Origin: Clostridia bacterium UC5.1-2E3 | Lineage (GTDB): Bacteria; Bacillota; Clostridia; Lachnospirales; Lachnospiraceae | Reading direction: 5' to 3' | NCBI GenBank assembly: GCA_001304875.1 | Contig: BBZO01000014.1 | Span: 26,616-90,615, forward strand | Length of the DNA: 64,000 nucleotides | In this document: positions 1-12,387 of the stretch, piece after piece | How positions within the stretch are numbered: the first letter of the stretch is position 1 | How the letters are laid out: every line of letters starts with the position of its first letter | Notes under the pieces: model-generated | What the model saw: the letters and a program-made list of their open reading frames with translations, nothing else | Told to the model about the DNA's origin: nothing | The model's database searches: none | Position numbers and translations under genes: made by a program

Positions 1-300
1 CAGCCGGTGACGAAGCTGGAGATCGAGAAAATCCGCGGCGTCAAGTCGGATCACGCAGTGAACCGGCTGATCGAGTACAATCTGGTCTATGAAGTGGGCC
101 GTCTGGACGCCCCCGGAAGACCGGCCCTTTTTGCCACCACGGAGGAATTTCTGCGCCGCTTCGGCGTCGGCTCCACGAAGGACCTCCCTGTGATCAACCC
201 GGCGCGGGTGGATGAGTTTAAGCAGGAGGTGGAAGAGGAGCTTAAGTTTGTGGACGAGGCCGCGGCGAGCGGGGAAGAGACGGGAGAGGAGAAAGATTAA
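1..300 (+). CDS. scpB: Segregation and condensation protein B, C-terminal part
   Basis: This is the last ~99 codons of ScpB; the frame is open to the left edge, so the start lies outside the window. The GRPALFATTEEFLRRFG segment and the winged-helix context before it (KIRGVKSDHAVNRLIE) are typical of the ScpB C-terminal winged-helix domain. ScpB binds the kleisin ScpA and, with SMC, forms the condensin that compacts and separates the nucleoid. The tail after the second winged helix is acidic and low in complexity (EEELKFVDEAAASGEE), which is common in this family. It ends with TAA and is followed at once by a short GC-rich hairpin. The frame is intact within the window. Confidence 0.9.
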   Translation, partial: QPVTKLEIEKIRGVKSDHAVNRLIEYNLVYEVGRLDAPGRPALFATTEEFLRRFGVGSTKDLPVINPARVDEFKQEVEEELKFVDEAAASGEETGEEKD

Positions 301-325
301 GGGAGCCTGAGGGCTCCCTGTTCTG
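299..325 (+). terminator. Probable intrinsic terminator after scpB
   Basis: GGGAGCC and GGGCTCCC form a seven-base stem with a TGA loop directly after the scpB stop codon. The following T-rich stretch (TGTTCTGTTAT) is weak. The converging gene on the other strand ends at 341, so the hairpin may serve both directions. Confidence 0.5.
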
Positions 326-340
326 TTATCTGCGGGCAGA

Positions 341-753
341 TTATTTACGGTTCGGTTTTCTTTTGATCGACAGTATTTTCATATAGTCATCAAATTCGGT
401 AGAGTCGGCCGGCTCAAACATGACCCATTTCCCGTCGTGGTAGGTGTCCGCCTCGTCATATTTCCGGCAGACGGCGGGGGAAAGGGCGGATCGTATTTCT
501 TCAAATTTTGCCCGCTCGTCTTTTCCGAGGATGACCATGAAGCCGAGGCAGCTGCCTTTTGCGTACAGGCAGCAGAGCGTTTTGCCGCCCCGGCGGTATT
601 TATATTCGTAGGTCCATTTTTGCCGCCCGTGTTCCATACGCGCTCCATGTCGTATGCTTTATCAATGACGGAACACAGGTTTTGCCAGACCTCAAAGAGA
701 GAGGGGCCGAGCAGGTCGGTTAAGTCTGACTGGGATGGGATTTTTTCAAGCAT
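341..753 (-). CDS. DUF3788 family protein (one frame break)
   Basis: A cytoplasmic protein of about 137 residues. The stretch NTGGKKWTYEYKYRRGGKTL, followed by a LYAK..FMVILG segment and a C-terminal YHDGKWVMFE motif, matches the DUF3788 family, whose function is unknown. The frame breaks at a T5 run at 617-621 (A5 on the coding strand). Restoring A6 gives the expected GGKKWTYEY and joins both halves. The start ATG at 753 has GGAGGA just upstream. It lies about 30 bp from the SnoaL-like gene on the same strand, so the two may be co-transcribed. Nothing here points to a role beyond the family name. Confidence 0.75.
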
Positions 754-780
754 TGGGTCCTCCTTATATTTTGAGTATCG

Positions 781-1203
781 TTATTTTTGAGCTGCCATCG
801 CGCCTATTATACCTGTTTCAAACAGGGTTTCAAATGTGTTGACTGCGCCGCCATGCTCGACAATCAAACCGTCGGTTATTTTGTCGATGTTGACGCCCGT
901 AAACAGGAGACGTTTGCCGGTCGGCTTGATTCCAAGTCATTCCCCCTGGTGCGTGCCTTCCATAATAAATTCTGAGATGACATAGTCTCCGTCGCAAAAC
1001 TGTCGGATAATCCTGATTCTGTAATCGGGATAGGTCTGTTTCGTTGCCCTTATGTGTTCTTTCATGCCGTCGATGCCGGATGGAATCAGAGTTTCTCCGG
1101 TTTTGATCTGGCATTCCGGTGATATAAATTCTGCGATCCGCTCAATTTGATTCTCAGATATGACCGTCTCGTAAAAATACTTTATTTTTTCTGAGAAATT
1201 CAT
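781..1203 (-). CDS. SnoaL-like (ester cyclase) protein with an in-frame TGA
   Basis: A 140-codon gene of the NTF2-like/SnoaL superfamily, with an N-terminal FYETVISENQIERIAEFI helix region and the PTGKRLLFTGVNIDKI segment typical of ester-cyclase-like members. Frame and length are normal, but codon 89 or so is TGA (complement at 937-939), in a place where relatives usually carry an aromatic or hydrophobic residue (GTHQGE-x-LGIKPTGK). A single G-to-A change from TGG would explain it. After the TGA the same frame stays open for 51 more sensible codons to TAA. The start ATG at 1203 has AAAGGAGAT upstream. Members catalyse varied cyclase or isomerase steps or bind small ligands; the substrate here is unknown. 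Confidence 0.65.
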
Positions 1204-1263
1204 AGAGTATCTCCTTTCCTGTTCGATTTTTTCGCGTATCCATATGTGTTCGCGGCGTTCGTC

Positions 1264-4003
1264 CTATTCCACAAGCCGCTCCAGCGCTTCCAGGATTGTC
1301 TCCTTTTCTCCGCTTCCGTTGGTCTTAAACCGCAGCAGTGGGATTCCGTACTCGTCCAGTATATGGTCTTTTTTCAGATCCCGGGCGGCCTGTCCGGTCG
1401 TTTCTCCGTGATAATCATAGCCGTCCACCTCGATGGCCAGCACCGGCTTTTTGCTGATCCGGTTGTAGAGCAGAAAATCCAGATGGGCGGCCGGATTTCT
1501 CACGTAGCGGCGCTCTGGTTCGCTCAGCAGGCTGGTGTCACGGATCAGCATATTTAACGGGAAATGACAGACCACATCCAGGCTGGCAAACCGGTCATCC
1601 GTCAGAATATCGTTGATTAAAGCGTACATCAGATTCTCCGAATCGTATTCGGAAATCTTTTTATGTTTCCGAAGATAGGCCATCCGCTCCCGGGCATACT
1701 GTTTGTAAAGATAATCGAAAACAGAATAAACTTTGCTGTCCGTCACTTCAAAATTCTGATACCGGATGTAGTCCATCAGATCGATGATGTTCCGTTCCCT
1801 TACCTGCTGGTTTCCCGTGACCACCAGAATCAGCCGTTTTTTTGCCCTGGATACCGCCACATTGATCAGATAAGGGTCGTCCGCAAAATCCGATATTTCA
1901 TCGTCCACGGTGGAAATGATGATGGTGTCTTTCTCCTTGCCCTGGAATTTGTGCACTGTGGCGGCGCCGATGTCAGCGATTTCCCGGCCCAGGGCATCTA
2001 CCTGGTTTTTATAAGGCGTGATGATTCCCGTTTCCTCCGGATCGGCGGCAAGCGTTGGAAGAATTTCTTTCCGGATCACATCGATCTGGCGCTGGCTGTA
2101 ATGATTTCTGGCATGATTTCCCTTCACGGTCCGTATGGCCGACAGCACGTCCGTTTCCCCGTGATCCTCCGTCATGATAATCAGTTCGCCGCGGTAAATT
2201 TCTGGTTGCAGAAATTGATGATCTTCGGGTGGCAGCGGTAGTGCTCCCGCAGCATCGTCTGCGGCACCTGGGGCATGACCTCCAGGACAGACTGCAGGAA
2301 ACTTCTGGTAAACTGATACCCCTCCGGAAGCTGAAAACCGGAAAAAATCGCGTCGGCTTTCGCCTTCATCTCGCGGGTCAGCACATTGGGAAGCTGCCGG
2401 GTGTCCCCCACAATGACGACATTTCTGGCGCAGGATAAGGCCAGCGCGCCGGTTGCGATGTCCACCTGGGAGGCCTCGTCCATGATGAGATAGTCATACA
2501 CCACGTCCGGGTGTAAGCTGTTCCGGCATGAAAATGTGGTGCTCAGTATGACTGGGTATTCCCTAAGCACCAGCTCCGGCTGCCGCCAGAGATCTTCCTC
2601 CGTAAATACGGGACGGCTGTCTTTTCCCTCGTATGTTCGCGCCAGTGCGTCCTTCAGTACGGCCATGGACTCCCGGCAGAGGTCGTCCAGCAGGTTCTGA
2701 TCCGCGCCGGAGAGATACCGCTCCGTCTCTGCGATTTCCCTGGCCAGCTCCTCTTTTTTTGTCTGATAAAAGCGGGCCTGGAAGGTGGTGATGATCGTCG
2801 CCAGCTCCTGTCTGTAAATTTTCCAGTTCGTAAAACCATAGCGGAGCCATGCCTGGAGCTTGAACCAGATCCCGATGGGGCGGTTTTCTTCCGCAAGCTG
2901 TCTGCACGCCTGCAGAAACTGCAGCCAGTGTTCCGAGGTAATGCGGCTGTTCCCCTTTATACGCGCGGGACCGACCTCCAGATCGTCCGCAAGCTGTGTA
3001 AAATATTCCTGCTCCGTTGCAAGCTGGGCATATTCCTGTTTCAGGCGTGCCAACTGCTCTTTTTTGTCGAAGACCTCCTTCAGCCGGTTTGATTTTCCGG
3101 AAATCTGCTCCCTCAGCGTCTCCGGAGCTTCGTCCAGCTTCCAGGAGGAAAAATCCGGATATTGTCCATCCTGCCGTTCCACAAATGCCTGCTTGTTTGC
3201 CTGCTTTCCCAGTGCGGCGGCGATAAATCCCAGCCCGTATCTGGGGGACGATAATTTTTCGTACACATTCTCCGTGGCCGAATTGTTATTGGAAACGATC
3301 TGAACCGTCTTTCCCGACAGCAGGAGATTGGCGATGATATTTAAAATTGTCTGCGTCTTCCCCGTCCCGGGCGCCCTGGATCACGCTGATCGGATGTTCC
3401 AGGCGTTTCTGACCGCCTCATACTGGCTGTTATTGCACCCGAAGGGAAAATGGGCGCGTATCCGGAGTTCCCAGGGCTTGTTTCTTCCTTTTGCAGGGAA
3501 ACCGGATCCAGATATTTCGCCAGTGCCACGTCCTCCCCCACGAAGCCAATGGTCTCGAACCGCCTGGTAAGCAGCGTCTCGCCTGTTTCCTCATGTTTGA
3601 GATCGCTTATCTCGGCGATCTGTCTGAGGTACGCAAACACATCGGTTCCGGCTGGTTTCTGCCGGTCTAGGCAGGATGTTGCCACCGTCAGCTCGCTCTG
3701 GCGGTAATCCCGCTCACTGCCGTCCTGAAAGCAGAGATGCCAGAAAGACTCCTGCTTTCCGCGGAATATGTAGATGGCAGTAATATGAAACAGGCGCTTG
3801 CCGTTCCGGCTGATCTGGTACAGATTGGGGTCTGGCTGCTCGGGAGAATCCAGCAATTCGATGCTGGAGGATTTGTATGTGTAGGTTTTTCCGCTGGCGA
3901 AGGTTACCGCCCATGACTGCGCGTCTTCGCTGGGGGTGCAGGATATGACTTCGGAGGTTTTGATTTCTCCTTTGATGAGGAGGAGAGTTGCTTTGGGGTT
4001 CAT
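1264..4003 (-). CDS. Superfamily 1 DNA/RNA helicase with C-terminal PD-(D/E)XK-like domain
   Basis: About 915 residues when four frame breaks are repaired (near 3474, 3402, 3370 and 2196, all in short C/G or T runs). Order: an N-terminal all-beta region; a Walker A loop that reads IQGPPGTGKTQTILNI after repair; a long helical insert; the DEAD-like box as LIMDEASQVDIATGALAL; motif III as VIVGDTRQLPNV; the REHYRCHPKIINFCN motif; and late motifs TVHKFQGKEKDTIIIS and INVAVSRAKKRLILV. This is the DNA2/NAM7-type SF1 architecture. The last ~110 residues (LDFLLYNRISKKPVLAIEVDGYDYH, broken here as DFLLYN..AIEVDG..YH) resemble DUF2726/DUF559 nuclease-like folds with D and E-x-D metal ligands. Such stand-alone helicase-nucleases occur in repair and in phage defence; no defence partner is visible next to it. 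Confidence 0.75.
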
Positions 4004-4252
4004 TTTGGGTGCCGCTTTCTTTGGAAATGTATTATTTCTTTGTGTTTACATTTTAGCAGGCGCGTAAGGGGAAGACAATAGGGATTGTCATTAAAATTTT
4101 GTGCTGTTATATGCCATATCTTCTGGTATGTTTTATTTATTTTTTTACTATTATTATTTTTCTTCCATATTTTATGGGCGTATATTAAAATATAAATGTC
4201 CCTGGTATTTTTATTTGTTCTGAGAACAGTCGCTTGCTGTAGGAGGATTTTT

Positions 4253-4795
4253 ATGAAAGATTTCAAAAGAGAAGATTTGTCGTTTTCCCTATGCGGCCTG
4301 AATTGTGGCTTATGTCCTATGAACCTCAATCAATACTGTCCCGGCTGCGGGGGCGGAGAGGGGAATCAGACATGTTCCATAGCAAAGTGCAGTTTACGGC
4401 ACGGAAAGGTAGAATATTGTTTTCAATGTGAAAATTATCCCTGCGAAATGTATGATAAAGTGGATGAATTTGACTCTTTTATCACGCACCAGCATCAAAA
4501 GCGGGATATGGAAAAATTCAGGGAACTGGGAACGGAAGTTTATTCGGCAGAACAGCAGAGAAAGAAAGTTCTGTTAAATCATCTGTTGAATACTTATAAT
4601 GACGGACGAAAAAAGACATTGTTCTGCGTTGCGGTCAATTTGTTGGAATTAGAAGATTTGGAAAATATTATATCTGAATTGGATGGGAATACTTCAGATT
4701 TTGCGGTAAAAGAAAAAGCGGCTTATGCAGCTGGTTTACTTGAGGAGGTTGCTAAGAGGGAAAATATTTTGTTAAAGTTGCGCAAGAAAAAATAA
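4253..4795 (+). CDS. DUF3795 family cysteine-rich protein
   Basis: A 180-residue intact protein. The N-terminal third is cysteine-rich: SLCGLNCGLCPM, YCPGCGGG, TCSIAKCSLRHG and YCFQCENYPCEMY, which is the DUF3795 pattern and suggests a bound metal or Fe-S cluster (inference). The remainder is helical and charged (EQQRKKVLLNHLLNTYNDGRKK). A longer frame opens at 4196, but the ATG at 4253 has a perfect AGGAGG at 4241-4246 and begins right at the conserved domain. It stands alone on the plus strand. A+T content is clearly higher than in neighbouring genes, as is that of the flanking spacers, which may indicate a different origin. Function unknown. Confidence 0.8.
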   Translation: MKDFKREDLSFSLCGLNCGLCPMNLNQYCPGCGGGEGNQTCSIAKCSLRHGKVEYCFQCENYPCEMYDKVDEFDSFITHQHQKRDMEKFRELGTEVYSAEQQRKKVLLNHLLNTYNDGRKKTLFCVAVNLLELEDLENIISELDGNTSDFAVKEKAAYAAGLLEEVAKRENILLKLRKKK

Positions 4796-4903
4796 ATAGC
4801 CATACTTTAGTGAACTTTAATGATTTTCAAAATTTTATCCTTATCAAAAGCCGGATGGAACCTTATGAAAAGCGGAAAATAGGAGTGAAAATTGGTAAAG
4901 AAA

Positions 4904-4950
4904 AAGAGCAAGAAAGATTTTCGTCTTTCTCGCTCTTCGTTTTATTTTCC
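4904..4950 (+). terminator. Intrinsic terminator between the DUF3795 gene and guaA
   Basis: A 14-bp stem with one mismatch (AAGAGCAAGAAAGA at 4904-4917 against TCTTTCTCGCTCTT at 4924-4937) around a six-base loop, followed by CGTTTTATTTTCC. An A-rich run precedes the stem, so it can also end transcription from guaA on the other strand, which stops at 5036. Confidence 0.75.
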
Positions 4951-5035
4951 TTATTTTAACCGAACCCAAGCCTTATGTGTGGCCGTGTGTTTTTGGTCAG
5001 AGGATTGGGTGGGTTTTAATTGGGTGGGAACATTA

Positions 5036-6574
5036 CTATTCAAACTCAATCGTAGCCGGCGGTTTCCCCGTCACATCATACAGAACTCGGTTGACGCCCT
5101 TTACCTCATTGACGATCCTGCTGGACACCTTGCCCAGAACTTCCCACGGAAGCTCGGCGGCTTCGGCGGTCATGAAGTCGACGGTGTTTACCGCGCGGAG
5201 CGCGATGGCGTAGTCGTAGGTCCGCTCGTCGCCCATGCAGCCTACGGAGCGCATGTTGGTGATGGCGGCGAAATACTGTCCCAGCTTTCTGTCCCATCCG
5301 GCCTTCGCGATTTCCTCACGGTAGATCGCGTCGGCATCCTGGACGATGCGCACTTTCTCGGGAGTGACCTCGCCGATGATTCTCACGCCAAGCCCGGCCC
5401 GGGAACGGCTGACGGTATACCAGATACTCCGGAATGCCCAGCTCCAGACCAGCTTTGCGGGTCTCGTCCTTAAACAGCATACGCAGCGGCTCGATGATTT
5501 CCTTGAAATCGACGCAGTCGGGGAGACCGCCCACGTTGTGGTGGGACTTGATGACCGCGGATTTTCCGAGGCCGGACTCGATGACATCCGGGTAGATGGT
5601 GCCCTGTACCAGGAAGTCCACGGCGCCGATCTTTTTCGCTTCCTCCTCGAACACGCGGATGAACTCCTCGCCGATGATTTTGCGTTTCTGCTCCGGCTCG
5701 GTTACGCCGGCCAGCTTCTTATAAAATCTCTCCTGTGCGTTTACACGGATGAAGTTTAATTCGTAGGGGCCGTTGGGGCCGAACACGGCTTCCACCTCGT
5801 CGCCCTCGTTCTTTCTCATTAAGCCGTGGTCCACGAACACGCAGGTGAGCTGCTTGCCGATGGCCTTTGCCATCATGACAGCCGCCACGGAGGAGTCCAC
5901 GCCGCCGGAGAGGGCGCAGAGTGCCTTGCCGTTTCCAACCTTCTCGCGGATGGCCTTGATGGAATTTTCAACGAATGCATCCATCTTCCAGTCGCCGGCA
6001 CAGCCGCAGATCTCCTTCACGAAGTTGGAGAGCATGGTCATTCCCTCCTGGGTGTGAAGAACCTCCGGATGGAACTGTACGCCGTAGCAGTTCTTCTCCT
6101 CGCACTCCATGGCCGCCACCGGGCACTCAGAGGTGGTTCCGGTTACGCGGAAACCCTCGGGCATCCTGTCGATGTAGTCCGTGTGGCTCATCCAGCAGAT
6201 TGTCTTCTCGGAAACATTCTTGAACAGCTTGGATGTCCTGTCCACGGTCACCTCGGCCTTGCCGTACTCGCTGACGGGAGCGGGCTCCACCTTGCCGTCC
6301 AGAAGATAGGACATGAGCTGCGCGCCGTAGCAGATTCCCAGAACCGGAATGCCCAGGTCGAAGATCTCTCTGGAACATCTGGGTGCGGTCTCCCCATACA
6401 CGCTGTTGGGGCCGCCTGTGAAAATGATTCCTTCGGGTTCATCTCCTTAATTTTGTCAATCGGCATCGTGTACGGATGCACTTCACAGTACACGTTGCAT
6501 TCTCTGACTCGTCTGGCAATCAGCTGATTATACTGGCCGCCAAAGTCGAGTACAATGATCATTTCTCTCTCCAC
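5036..6574 (-). CDS. guaA: GMP synthase (glutamine-hydrolysing), two frame breaks
   Basis: Converts XMP, glutamine and ATP to GMP in purine synthesis. About 513 residues, the usual length. The N-terminal class I amidotransferase shows [15 protein letters not shown] (nucleophile Cys) and VQFHPEV (His/Glu). The ATP pyrophosphatase P-loop reads [14 protein letters not shown], and the C-terminal dimerisation domain ends KPPATIEFE. Breaks lie at CC 6430-6431 (restores [13 protein letters not shown]) and in the CCCGGCCCGGG tract around 5393-5403 (restores RQPFPGPGLGVR). Because GuaA is normally needed for growth without guanine, these are most likely assembly errors. The start is GTG at 6574, seven bases from AGGAGG. 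An internal ATG four codons later is the alternative. Confidence 0.93.
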
Positions 6575-6625
6575 GGGGATTCCTCCTGTATCTCAATTTA
6601 ATATTCTGTGGTACTTTATTTTTCT

Positions 6626-6654
6626 ATTATATGGTAATGTCAAAATGATGACAA
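6626..6654 (-). promoter_or_regulatory. Sigma-A promoter of guaA
   Basis: On the minus strand TTGTCA (6649-6654) and TATAAT (6626-6631) are separated by exactly 17 bp, about 50 bp upstream of the GTG start. No purine riboswitch is visible in the short leader. Confidence 0.7.
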
Positions 6655-6687
6655 GTCTTATTTTTAAGCAAATCTTTTATAAACACT

Positions 6688-9514
<2,827 letters not shown>

Positions 9515-9564
9515 AGGTTCAACTCCGGATAAGGATTGTTTTTAACTATCTTTTGCGTTTCATT

Positions 9565-9593
9565 ATCATACCATACTTAAATAAAATATGCAA
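9565..9593 (-). promoter_or_regulatory. Sigma-A promoter of uvrA
   Basis: Minus-strand TTGCAT (9588-9593) and TATGAT (9565-9570) with a 17-bp spacer, about 50 bp upstream of the uvrA ATG. Confidence 0.7.
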
Positions 9594-9601
9594 CCATTTT
9601 G

Positions 9602-9615
9602 CAAACGTTTGTTCG
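9602..9615 (-). promoter_or_regulatory. Putative LexA (SOS) box upstream of uvrA
   Basis: Read on the minus strand, CGAACAAACGTTTG fits the Bacillus-type LexA consensus CGAACRNRYGTTYC at 13 of 14 positions. It sits nine bases upstream of the -35 hexamer of uvrA, a gene that is SOS-controlled in many Firmicutes. Confidence 0.6.
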
Positions 9616-9705
9616 ATAAAACACCGCGATCTTTATTCTGTCTGATCTTGTCCTCCGCCTGCTCCATGTGTACAATCGCTTTGTAATCGTACCACGCAAA
9701 GATAA

Positions 9706-9830
9706 AAACACAACGCAGAGGCCGCCGCGCAGGAAACACACCGCCAGGCGCCCTGCAGAGCCGGTAGGTAGTCCGGCCGCACCGGAAGCCGTCCGGTGTA
9801 AGTAACCCTCCCTCCTTGGGTCGTCCGTTC
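9706..9830 (+). ncRNA. yjdF (azaaromatic-sensing) riboswitch
   Basis: The untranslated region just before yjdF carries conserved blocks I associate with the yjdF RNA class: ACACAACGCAGAGGCCGCCG, CAGGAAACACACCGCC and GCCGGTAGGTAGTCCGGC. Stems visible include GCAGG/CCTGC (9729-9733 with 9752-9756), GCCGG/CCGGC (9760-9764 with 9773-9777) and CACCGG/CCGGTG (9780-9785 with 9793-9798). CCTCCTT at 9811-9817 is a perfect complement of the ribosome site AAGGAGG at 9853-9859, so control by hiding the ribosome site is likely. Recognition is from memory of the family plus the gene that follows; a covariance-model search would settle it. Confidence 0.75.
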
Positions 9831-9866
9831 TTTGTGCATTACACATTTATTTAAGGAGGAATTGTC

Positions 9867-10282
9867 ATGGACAGAGAGACGGGCAGACTGACGGTATTTT
9901 TGAGGAACCATTCTGGGTGGGCGTGTTCGAGCGGATATCCGATGGGAAAATGACGGCGTGCAAAGTCACGTTCGGCGCGGAGCCGAAGGAGTTCGAGGTG
10001 TACGAGTTCATTTTGCAGAAATACGGAGGTCTGCGGTTTGGTCCGGCTGTGGCAGCTGTTGTGAAGGAGACCGCCAGGAATCCGAAGCGGATGCAGCGGG
10101 AGGCGCGCCGGGAGACGGAGACGGCCGGGATCGGCACGAAATCGCAGCAGGCGCTGAAATTGCAGCAGGAGCAGGGAAAACTGGAACGCCGGCAGAAGAG
10201 CCGCAGGGAGCGGGAGGAAGAGCGGGAGAGACAGTTTGAACTGAAACAGCAGAAGAGAAAGGAAAAGCACAGAGGCAGGTGA
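9867..10282 (+). CDS. yjdF: YjdF family protein (DUF2992), one frame break
   Basis: About 138 residues. After repair of a T5 run (9897-9901, should be T6) the start reads MDRETGRLTVFFEEPFWVGV, followed by FERISDGKMTACKVTFGAEP and a very basic, coiled-coil tail (KLERRQKSRREREEERERQ), typical of YjdF. Its function is unknown, but its expression is linked to the azaaromatic riboswitch, which suggests a role in handling toxic nitrogen heterocycles (inference from the riboswitch literature). ATG at 9867 follows AAGGAGGA at 9853-9860. The stop codon overlaps a strong bidirectional terminator. Confidence 0.85.
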
Positions 10283-10307
10283 CAGATACCTGTCTCTGTG
10301 CTTTTTA
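10263..10307. terminator. Bidirectional intrinsic terminator
   Basis: An 18-bp stem (10263-10280 with 10288-10305, one G-T pair) with a seven-base loop, flanked by an A-run on the left and a T-run on the right. It overlaps both the yjdF stop codon and the probable stop codon of the converging nucleoside phosphorylase gene, so it serves both. Confidence 0.85.
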
Positions 10308-11067
10308 CATCCGCAGGCACATTCAAAGGCCAGAAGCATGTATTTTTCCGCCGCATCCGCGCCGTAGGCGGCCAGATCCCGGATCTCCCAGCCGTCGGCG
10401 CTTAAGCTGTCCGCCCCGTACAGGAACTGGATGAAGGGAATACCGCGGTAGCGGGCGGCGGCCATCATGGAGGCGCACTCCATTTCCACGGCCAGGCAGC
10501 CCTCGCTTCGCCGCTCCCCGATGACGGGAACGGTCTCGCGGTAGATGGCGTCTGAGGTCCAGGTTTTCCCCTTTACGTAGGGGCATTTAAGGTCGTTTAA
10601 GACCTGCTCCAGGACAGCCACCGACCGCTGGTCCGCCTCGATCTCCGGGGCGGGCGGAGCGTAGTGGTAGCTGGTTCCCTCATCGCGGACGGCGGCTGTG
10701 GGGACAATGATGTTCCCGCGGGTTTTCTCATCGTCCAGCACCCCGCAGGAGCCGAAGAGGACAAATTTTTTCGCGCCCATGGCGACGATTTCCTCAAGCC
10801 CGCGACGCAGGCGGGCGCTCCGACCAGCGAGAGGTAGAAGGCGATTTCCTGCCCTCTGTGGCGCAGCCGGTAGACGGGGACGGAGCCGTTGGCCGTCCCC
10901 AGGGATGCGATGACCTCCGTCTGGTCCAGGGAGGCAAATTTGCGGATGATGGGCTCGGAAAAGGTGGAGACACAGAGCTCTGGAAAATGTTCCACCGGCT
11001 TCGTGGTGTCGGCGGGGCCAAACAGCGCGGGCTCCGTGAGCTCCTTCCGGTCAAAGACAGTTTTCAA
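10305..11067 (-). CDS. Nucleoside phosphorylase (Udp/PNP superfamily), two frame breaks
   Basis: About 254 residues. The core GAKKFVLFGSCGVLDD, the RDEGTSYHYAPP loop and the ribose-binding AVEMECASMMAAARYRGI segment (Glu-Met-Glu) place it with uridine/purine nucleoside phosphorylases, which split nucleosides with phosphate. Breaks lie near 10798 (restores VAGLEEIVAMGAKK) and at GG 10316-10317. With the second repair the protein ends FECALRM at TAA 10305-10307; unrepaired, the frame runs on for 150 codons antisense through yjdF, which is an artefact. It is the last gene of a four-gene minus-strand operon, 13 bp after the permease gene. The base specificity cannot be told from sequence alone. 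Confidence 0.85.
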
Positions 11068-11079
11068 GGCGATTCCTCC

Positions 11080-12361
11080 TTACACAAGCGGGAAGAACAT
11101 GGGGACAAACACCAGTATGCCCAGGTAGGAGACCAGTGTCAGCGGCCAGCAGTATTTCAGATAATCGGAAAATTCGTAGCCGGCCACCTGGGTCATGGTG
11201 ATCTGTGCCGCGGCCAGCGGCGTGCAGCAGGCGAAGCTGGCTGCGAAGGTGATTCCCACGCAGAAGGACATGGGGTTGAACCCGTAGTATTCGCAGAGCG
11301 AGAGCGCGATGGGAAGCGTGATGATGATGGCCGTGGAGTTGGTGATAAACTGACTGATAAACAGCGTCAGAAGCACCAGCGCCGCGAACACCACAAACGG
11401 GGAGGAAATGTCCCCCAGCGCCGCGTGCACCACGTTTCCGATCAGCTCCCCGGCGCCCGAGACCGTGAGTGCCTCGGCCAGCCCCAGGCAGGCGGCCAGA
11501 AACACGGCCGTCTCCCAGTTGAGCTCCCGCTCGATCTCGGAGACCGTGCACAGCCGGAAGGCGACGCACAGAAGGGCGGCGATGACTGCGGTGAGCGCAG
11601 TGGGATTACGCCTACGATGTAGGAGAGAATCATTAACACGGTGATGACCAGCATGAGTTTCACCTTGCGCCTGTCATAATCCGCGTACAGGATGGAGTGG
11701 AGCTCTTCTTCATCCACGCCCATTCCCACGGCGTTCCGGTTACCCCAGATGGATTTTCCGTACCGGTGGCCGAAGAACGCGACGTAGAGAAGGAAGAGAA
11801 TGAAGATTAAAACTCCCGGACCGGTGAGTGTCCACATGGTCATCTCCGTGCCGGTCATCTTAAGCAGCAGGGCGTTGGCCGTGAGCTGCGGCGTGCAGCC
11901 GATCAGCGTGCAGGCGCCTCCGAACATGACGGAGCAGGCCAGCGGAAGCACGATGTTCTGCTGCCTGATTTTGGAAGAGGTGCGGCACACACTGTCCACG
12001 ATGGATATGAAGGCCGCAAGGATGGCGGTGTTCGCGAGAAACATGGAGAGAACGCCGGCCACGATGCAGCTCGCCATGAGAAAGAGCTTTTCATTTCCCT
12101 GGGAGAGGTGGATGACCAGGCGGCCGATGATCTGCGCGGCCCCTGTCTTGAACATGGCGAGTCCCACGATCATGGCGCTTGCCATCAGGATGACGATGCT
12201 GCTTGAGAAGCCGGAAAACGCTTCTTCAAAGGGGCACACCCCGAGCAGTACCATGAGTACCAGCCGAGGCAGCCCACCGCCGAGGCAGGAATCGGTTTGG
12301 TGATAAAAAGTATAATGACCAGCGCCAGAATAAGGAGCGCTGTTACAGATGGAGCGGGCAT
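11080..12361 (-). CDS. SLC13/DASS-type anion permease, two frame breaks
   Basis: About 427 residues with ten or more hydrophobic segments. SNTAILAAFISI-like (here FLANTAILAAFISIVDSVC) and QFITNSTAIIITLPIALSL carry the SNT-type motifs of the SLC13 (divalent anion:Na+ symporter)/ArsB-NhaD superfamily, with a matching inverted half at each end. Breaks near 12260 and at GGG 11602-11604. The start ATG at 12361 has GAGGAGG seven bases upstream. In an operon with a dehydrogenase, an MFS transporter and a nucleoside phosphorylase. The substrate is unknown; dicarboxylates or sugar acids are plausible from the family. Confidence 0.8.
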
Positions 12362-12387
12362 AGTACCTCCTCGGTTGTTTTATTTGT

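Noticed and set aside
1246..3303. Plus-strand open frames opposite the helicase gene (for example 1663-2241 and 2860-3303)
   Set aside because: They are shadows of the helicase coding strand, without ribosome sites or recognisable domains.
9851..10300. Extension of the nucleoside phosphorylase frame for about 150 codons across yjdF on the opposite strand
   Set aside because: It begins only because one C is missing at 10316-10317. With the C restored the protein ends normally at 10305, and the extension is antisense to a recognised gene.
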